Shown here in pieces: positions 59,125 through 64,000 of a stretch of 64,000 nucleotides of DNA (position 1 is the stretch's first letter; every line of letters starts with the position of its first letter). Origin of the DNA: Lysobacter sp. MMG2 (lineage in GTDB: Bacteria; Pseudomonadota; Gammaproteobacteria; Xanthomonadales; Xanthomonadaceae); the NCBI RefSeq assembly GCF_016735495.2, contig NZ_JAERQY020000001.1:1178001-1242000 (forward strand), in the 5' to 3' direction. The position numbers and the translations under genes are program-made. Below the pieces are notes generated by a model, which worked only from the letters and a program-made list of their open reading frames with translations, was not told where the DNA came from and ran no database searches.

Positions 59125-62100
59125 TCAGCCCACCCAGACCCGCGCGTTGCGGAACATCCGCATCCACGGCGAATCCTCGCCCCACTCGGCCGGTGCCCAG
59201 CTCAGGTTGGCGCTGCGCAGGGTGCGTTCCGGGTGCGGCATCAGGATCGTCGCGCGGCCGTCGGCACTGGTCAGGCCGGTGATGCCGTCGGGCGAGCCGT
59301 TCGGGTTGAGCGGATAGCGCGTGGCCACGTTGCCGTTGCCGTCGATGTAGCGCAGCGAGACGTGCGCGGCCGACTGGTCCAGCGAGCTGTCGAAATCCGC
59401 ACGACCTTCGCCATGCGCCACCGCCACCGGGATGCGCGAGCCGGCCATGCCGCGGAAGAACAGCGACGGCGACTCGACGACTTCCAGCAGGCCCAGGCGT
59501 GCTTCGAACTGCTCGCTGCGGTTGCGCAGGAACTTCGGCCAGTGCTCGGCGCCCGGAATGATGGGCTTGAGCTGCGAGAGCATCTGGCAGCCGTTGCACA
59601 CGCCCAGCGAGAAACTGTCTTCACGCGCGAAGAACGCGGCGAAGGCATCGCGCAGCGCGCTGCGCTCCAGCACCGACGTCGCCCAGCCACGACCCGCGCC
59701 GAGCACATCGCCGTAACTGAAGCCACCGCAGGCGGCGAAGCCCTTGAAGTCGGCCAGGTCGAAGCGGCCGGCGATGAGGTCGCTCATGTGCACGTCGACC
59801 GCTTCGAAGCCGGCGCGCGTGAACGCCAACGCCATTTCGACCTGGCCGTTGACGCCCTGCTCGCGCAGGATCGCCACGCGCGGACGCACGCCGGTGTTGA
59901 TGAACGGTGCGGCGACGTCGTCGGCGGCAGCGAAGGTCAGCTTCGGCTTCAGGCCCGGCGCGTTGAAGTCGCGCGCGACCGTGCGTTCCTCGTCGGCGCC
60001 TTCCGGGTTGTCGCGCAGCTTCTGCAGCGCATGGCTGGTGGCCCACCAGGCGTCGAAAAGTTCTTCCCAGCGCCATTCGACCAGCGTCTTGCCTTCGTCG
60101 CGCACGCGGATCACCGGCGCCGTGGTCGGCTTGGCGATGCGCTGGGCGCAGTCGATCAGGCCGTGACGCGCGACGAGGTCGGCGAACTCCGCGCGGTCCT
60201 CGACGGACACCTGCACGATCGCACCGAGCTCCTCGTTGAACAGCGTGCGGAAGGGATCGTCGCCCCAGCCGTCCAGGTTGATGTCGAGGCCCGTGCGCGA
60301 GCAGAACGCCATCTCGCACAGCGCAGCGAACGCGCCGCCGTCGGAACGGTCGTGGTAGGCCTTGGCGATGCCGGCCTCGCGCGCGTCGCGGATGAGTTCG
60401 AAGAAGTCGCGCAGGCGCTGCGGGTTGTCGAGGTCAGGCACGCCCAGCGCGCCGGCGAACGCCGGCAGCGTGCCGTTGCCGTCGGCCGCTTCGGGGTGGC
60501 ACTGGGCCAGCACCGAACCACCCAGGCGCTGCTTGCCGGCGCCCAGGCCGATCAGCCACAGCTCGCTTTCTTCTTCGCGCGCGAGCAGCGGCGTGAGCTG
60601 CGCGCGCACGTCGACCACCGGCGCGAAGGCGCTGACGATGAGCGACACCGGCGACACCGACTTGTGCGCCTTGCCGTCGGCATGCCACTGCGCCTGCATC
60701 GACAGCGAGTCCTTGCCGACCGGGATGCTGAGGTCGAGTTCCGGGCACAGCTCCAGGCCCACGGCCTTCACCGCGTCGAACAGGCGCGCGTCCTCGCCGT
60801 CGTGGCCGGCGGCGGCCATCCAGTTGGCGGACAGCTTGATGCGGTTGAGCGATTCCACCGGCGCGGCGCACAGGTTGGTGATCGCCTCGCCCACGGCCAT
60901 GCGCGCGGCGGCGGCGGCGTCGATCAACGCCAGCGGCGTGCGCTCGCCGATCGCCATCGCCTCGCCGACGAAACCGTCGAAGCCGGCGAAAGTGATCGCG
61001 CAATCGGCCACCGGCAGCTGCCACGGGCCGATCATCTGGTCGCGCGCGGTCAGGCCGCCGACGGTGCGGTCGCCGATGGTGATCAGGAAGTTCTTCGAAG
61101 CGACCGCCGGGTGCGCCATCACGCGCAGCGCGGCGTCGCGCAGTTCCAGGCCGTCCCAGCGCAGCGCCGGCCACGGCGCGGCGGGCGGGTGGCGCGCGTC
61201 GCGGTGCATCTTCGGCGGCTTGCCGAACAGCACGTCCATGGGCAGGTCGATCGGCCAGTCGCGGCCGGCTTCGCGCGCGGTCTCGCGCGTGGCGCCGTAG
61301 CCGACGACCAAGCGCTCTTCCGCCGTGGCGAAGCCGACGGCCGCGAACGGGCACCGCTCACGGGCGCAGATCGCGGCGAACTCTTCGACGCGATCGGCGG
61401 GAATGCCGAGCACGTAGCGTTCCTGCGATTCGTTGCACCACAGCTGCATCGGCGACAGCGACGGATCGTCGCTGGGCACCTTGGCCAGGTCGATGATGCC
61501 GCCCAGGCCGGAGTCGTGGAGCAGTTCGGGAATCGCGTTGGACAGGCCGCCGGCACCGACGTCGTGCGCGGTGGCGATGGGGTTGTCCTCGCCGCGCGCG
61601 ACGCAGCGGTCGATGACTTCCTGCGCGCGACGCTCCATTTCCGGGTTGTCGCGCTGCACGCTGGCGAAATCGAGTTCCTCGTGGCTGTCGCCGGAGGCCA
61701 CCGAACTGGCGGCACCGCCGCCCAGGCCGATCAGCATGGCCGGGCCGCCGAGCACGATCACCGCATCGCCCGGCTGCAGGCCGAGCTTTTTCACCTGCAC
61801 GCGGTCGATGGCGCCCAGGCCGCCGGCGAGCATGATCGGCTTGTCGTACGCGCGGGCGTGCGTGCCTTCGTCGAGCTCGAAGCTGCGGAAGTAACCCGCC
61901 AGGTTCGGGCGGCCGAATTCGTTGTTGAACGCGGCGGCACCGATCGGGCCGTCGAGCATGATTTCCAGCGCCGAGGCCATGCGCGGGTTGAGCGAACGCT
62001 CGCGTTCCCACGGCTGCGGCAGCGTCGGGATGCGCAGGTGCGAGACGCTGAAACCGCACAGGCCGGCCTTGGGACGGCCGCCGCGCCCGGTCGCGCCTTC

Positions 62101-63033
62101 GTCGCGGATCTCGCCGCCGTTGCCGGTGGATGCGCCCGGGAACGGCGCAATCGCGGTGGGATGGTTGTGGGTTTCGACCTTGATCGCGAAGGCCGAATCG
62201 ACCTGCGCTTCCTCGCGGTACGCGTGCGTGAGCGGGTCCGGACGGAAGCGGCGGCTGGCGTAGCCTTCCACCACCGCGGCGTTGTCGCTGTAAGCCGAGA
62301 GCGTGTGCTCGGGCGTGGTCGCGTGCGTGTGCTTGATCATCTTGAACAGCGACGTGGTCTGCTCGACGCCGTCGATGGTCCAGGACGCGTTGAAGATCTT
62401 GTGGCGGCAGTGCTCGGAGTTGGCCTGCGCGAACATCATCAGCTCGACGTCCGCCGGCTCGCGGCCGAGCGCGGTGTAGCGCTCGCGCAGGTAGGCGATC
62501 TCGTCTTCGGCCAGGGCCAGGCCCAGGCGCGTGTTCGCCAGTTCCAGGTCCACCAGGGGGATGCGCTCCAGTTCGCCGCGGGCCGGCACGGAGAACAGCG
62601 CGACGGCGTCCTCGCGTGCGTCCAGCAGCGACTGGGTCATCGGGTCGTGCAGCACCTTCGCCAGCGCGCCCTGCGTGGGCGCGTCGGCCGGCCAGCCGGT
62701 CAGGTCGAACCGGGTGCCGCGCTCCACGCGCTTGACCGGCAGACCGGCGCCGTGGAGGAGCTCGGTCGACTTGCTCGCCCAGGGCGAAAGCGTGCCCAGG
62801 CGCGGCGTGACGTAGCGGGAAATCGCCTCCGGCGCGCGAGGTGCCTCGGCGGGCTCGGCCTGGAGGATGCGACGCAGCGCATCCGGATCGGGCGTTGCAC
62901 CGGCCTCCGGCTCGACCCAGTAAACGGGCCAGGCGCCGAGGACGCGGATGGACGGATGGAGGGCTTGCAGGCGGGCTTGGAGCCGTTCCAGGCGGAACGG
63001 CGACAGGGCGGAAGCGCCCTCGAGGACGATCAT
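59125..63033 (-). CDS. purL: phosphoribosylformylglycinamidine synthase
   Basis: PurL converts FGAR to FGAM with glutamine and ATP in purine synthesis. It has 1302 residues, the large single-chain form. From the N-terminus: a PurS-like domain starting [18 protein letters not shown], a linker, two AIR synthase domains ([48 protein letters not shown]), and a C-terminal glutaminase with [16 protein letters not shown], the nucleophile Cys in [11 protein letters not shown] and the His-Glu end MPHPERT. The start matches E. coli; ATG at 63066 is an alternative. Confidence 0.97.
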   Translation of the reverse strand: MIVLEGASALSPFRLERLQARLQALHPSIRVLGAWPVYWVEPEAGATPDPDALRRILQAEPAEAPRAPEAISRYVTPRLGTLSPWASKSTELLHGAGLPVKRVERGTRFDLTGWPADAPTQGALAKVLHDPMTQSLLDAREDAVALFSVPARGELERIPLVDLELANTRLGLALAEDEIAYLRERYTALGREPADVELMMFAQANSEHCRHKIFNASWTIDGVEQTTSLFKMIKHTHATTPEHTLSAYSDNAAVVEGYASRRFRPDPLTHAYREEAQVDSAFAIKVETHNHPTAIAPFPGASTGNGGEIRDEGATGRGGRPKAGLCGFSVSHLRIPTLPQPWERERSLNPRMASALEIMLDGPIGAAAFNNEFGRPNLAGYFRSFELDEGTHARAYDKPIMLAGGLGAIDRVQVKKLGLQPGDAVIVLGGPAMLIGLGGGAASSVASGDSHEELDFASVQRDNPEMERRAQEVIDRCVARGEDNPIATAHDVGAGGLSNAIPELLHDSGLGGIIDLAKVPSDDPSLSPMQLWCNESQERYVLGIPADRVEEFAAICARERCPFAAVGFATAEERLVVGYGATRETAREAGRDWPIDLPMDVLFGKPPKMHRDARHPPAAPWPALRWDGLELRDAALRVMAHPAVASKNFLITIGDRTVGGLTARDQMIGPWQLPVADCAITFAGFDGFVGEAMAIGERTPLALIDAAAAARMAVGEAITNLCAAPVESLNRIKLSANWMAAAGHDGEDARLFDAVKAVGLELCPELDLSIPVGKDSLSMQAQWHADGKAHKSVSPVSLIVSAFAPVVDVRAQLTPLLAREEESELWLIGLGAGKQRLGGSVLAQCHPEAADGNGTLPAFAGALGVPDLDNPQRLRDFFELIRDAREAGIAKAYHDRSDGGAFAALCEMAFCSRTGLDINLDGWGDDPFRTLFNEELGAIVQVSVEDRAEFADLVARHGLIDCAQRIAKPTTAPVIRVRDEGKTLVEWRWEELFDAWWATSHALQKLRDNPEGADEERTVARDFNAPGLKPKLTFAAADDVAAPFINTGVRPRVAILREQGVNGQVEMALAFTRAGFEAVDVHMSDLIAGRFDLADFKGFAACGGFSYGDVLGAGRGWATSVLERSALRDAFAAFFAREDSFSLGVCNGCQMLSQLKPIIPGAEHWPKFLRNRSEQFEARLGLLEVVESPSLFFRGMAGSRIPVAVAHGEGRADFDSSLDQSAAHVSLRYIDGNGNVATRYPLNPNGSPDGITGLTSADGRATILMPHPERTLRSANLSWAPAEWGEDSPWMRMFRNARVWVG

Positions 63034-63126
63034 GTCCGGGGAACCGTGCAACGTCGGGCCCGCCATTGTACTCAAAGCGCCCGCCTGCCCCACGCCGGAA
63101 CCTGACCGATGTGGGGTCCGGAAACG

Positions 63127-63154
63127 CCGACGCCGCCCGTAGGGGCGGCGTCGG
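63127..63154 (-). terminator. dsbC terminator
   Basis: A perfect 12-bp GC-rich stem CCGACGCCGCCC (63127-63138) / GGGCGGCGTCGG (63143-63154), loop GTAG, then GCGTTTCC on the minus strand. It lies between the end of dsbC and the start of purL. Confidence 0.65.
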
Positions 63155-63171
63155 TGGGTCTGTCGGAGGTT

Positions 63172-64000
63172 TCAGGCGCCCGGTTTGGCGGGCGTGGCCG
63201 AGGCGGTATGCGCCTGCTCTGCCGCCAGCTTGTCCAGCGCCTCGCGCAGGGCGGCCGGCGGGATGTAGCCGCCGAGCTGGACGCCCTCGCGGGTCAGGAT
63301 CATCGGCGTGCCGGTCAGACCGACGCGCTGGCCCACGTCGTACTGCTGGTTCACGCTCGACTTGCAGTCGGCCTTGGTCGGGCCGCGGTCGTTCTTGGCA
63401 TCGGTCAGCGCCTTGCGGCGGTCCGGCGCGCACCACACGGCTACCATCTTGCGGTAGTCCTCGCTGCCCAGGCCCATGCGCGGGAAGGCCAGGTATTCGA
63501 TGGCGATGCCCTGCCGGTTGTATTCGGCGATCTCGCTGTGCAGCTTGCGGCAGTAGCCGCACTCCACGTCGGTGAAGACGGTGACGGTGTACTTGGGCTT
63601 GGCCGGCGAGAAGACGATGCGCTCGCTGGTGGGAATGGTGCCGAGCAGGTCGCGGCGCACGGCGGCCATCGCGTCCTCGCTCAGGTTCTTTTTCGCGGCG
63701 ACGTCGAACAGCGCGCCGCCGGAACCGGGCAGGAACAGGTAGCGGCCGTCGTCGCTGACATAGACGACCTGGCCGCTGACGATGGCCTCGCGGAAGCCGG
63801 GCATCGGCGCGGCGGTCACGTGGTCGACCTGGACCTGCGGGTTGAGCCTGCGCACGGCCTCGATGGCGCGAGCCTCCGGCGTTCCCGCGGCCGGCTTGGG
63901 CGCGGCGGCCTGCTTCACCGGGGCGCTCGCGGCGGTGGGCGCCTGCGCGGCGGTTCCGCTGGGCGCCTGGGCGCAGGCAGAGAGGCTGATGGCGCCGAGC
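63172..64000 (-). CDS. dsbC: DsbC-like thiol:disulfide interchange protein (partial)
   Basis: A periplasmic disulfide isomerase. The window holds its C-terminal ~276 codons; the start lies beyond 64000. The N-terminal part in view reads as the end of an export signal with a lipobox-like LSAC, then an Ala/Pro linker. The dimerisation domain (about VDHVTAAPMPGFREAIVSGQVVYVSDDGRYLF) is followed by a thioredoxin fold with active site CGYC in VFTDVECGYCRKLH and cis-Pro in LTGTPMIL. Lipid attachment, if real, would be unusual for DsbC. Confidence 0.92.
   Translation of the reverse strand, partial: LGAISLSACAQAPSGTAAQAPTAASAPVKQAAAPKPAAGTPEARAIEAVRRLNPQVQVDHVTAAPMPGFREAIVSGQVVYVSDDGRYLFLPGSGGALFDVAAKKNLSEDAMAAVRRDLLGTIPTSERIVFSPAKPKYTVTVFTDVECGYCRKLHSEIAEYNRQGIAIEYLAFPRMGLGSEDYRKMVAVWCAPDRRKALTDAKNDRGPTKADCKSSVNQQYDVGQRVGLTGTPMILTREGVQLGGYIPPAALREALDKLAAEQAHTASATPAKPGA

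Noticed and set aside
59233-63105. 1290-residue open frame on the plus strand opposite purL
   Set aside because: It is an antisense shadow. GC-rich codon use keeps the opposite frame open, its translation is rich in Arg, His, Ala and Gly without domains, and PurL on the other strand is complete.

Overview
This 64 kb window is chromosomal, very GC-rich DNA from a gammaproteobacterium of the Xanthomonadaceae. Lysobacter or a close relative fits best. The evidence is the gene order (dcw cluster ending ftsZ-lpxC, then a divergent DUF721/M23 pair, then secA; a type II secretion operon in the xps order E-F-G-H-I-J-K-L-M-N-D), a type-2 PyrF, a RibBX protein without GTP cyclohydrolase cysteines, and abundant short palindromic repeats. 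No prophage, insertion sequence, CRISPR array, tRNA or rRNA was seen. I identified 50 protein genes, the RNase P RNA gene and one FMN riboswitch.

Layout. 1-1472: secA, cut by the window edge. 1740-3117: an M23 peptidase and a DUF721 (DciA-like) gene on opposite strands whose start codons share one CATG. 3341-20432: the minus-strand division and cell-wall cluster mraZ-rsmH-ftsL-ftsI-murE-murF-mraY-ftsW-murG-murC-ddl-ftsQ-ftsA-ftsZ-lpxC, overlapping at nearly every junction from mraZ through ftsA. There is no murD between mraY and ftsW. 20433-21732: the mraZ leader with promoter and GGG boxes, then rnpB flanked by copies of a roughly 150 bp palindromic repeat. 21733-27614: rsmI, a short LpoA-like lipoprotein, yraN, a DUF4349 lipoprotein, a DUF457-type membrane protein, a GlcD-like flavoprotein and a small membrane protein. 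27729-35777: thiL, nusB, ribH, ribBX, ribE, an FMN riboswitch with terminator, a methyltransferase, ribD, nrdR and glyA. 35948-39791: lpxO, ettA and pyrF. 40167-44957: a DUF1501/DUF1800 pair and a purine-type NCS2 permease. 44962-58168: two glycosyltransferases joined to the full type II secretion operon, which is interrupted between gspE and gspF by a REP-flanked GIY-YIG nuclease gene and a 7-bp tandem repeat. 58351-64000: a TPR protein, a large palindrome, purL and a partial dsbC.

How the genes work together. The dcw cluster makes peptidoglycan precursors and the divisome, and lpxC commits lipid A synthesis from the same neighbourhood. SecA exports precursors that the type II system then carries across the outer membrane, and DsbC isomerises disulfides in periplasmic proteins. 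The riboflavin genes ribE-ribBX-ribH (with nusB and thiL behind them) lie under the FMN riboswitch, while ribD sits upstream of it with glyA and nrdR.

No wholly new large system is evident. The most unusual signals are the REP-bounded GIY-YIG cassette plus heptamer array inside the secretion operon, the palindrome-encoded C-terminal tail of RsmH, the overlapping divergent start codons, the missing murD, and the repeat clusters around rnpB.
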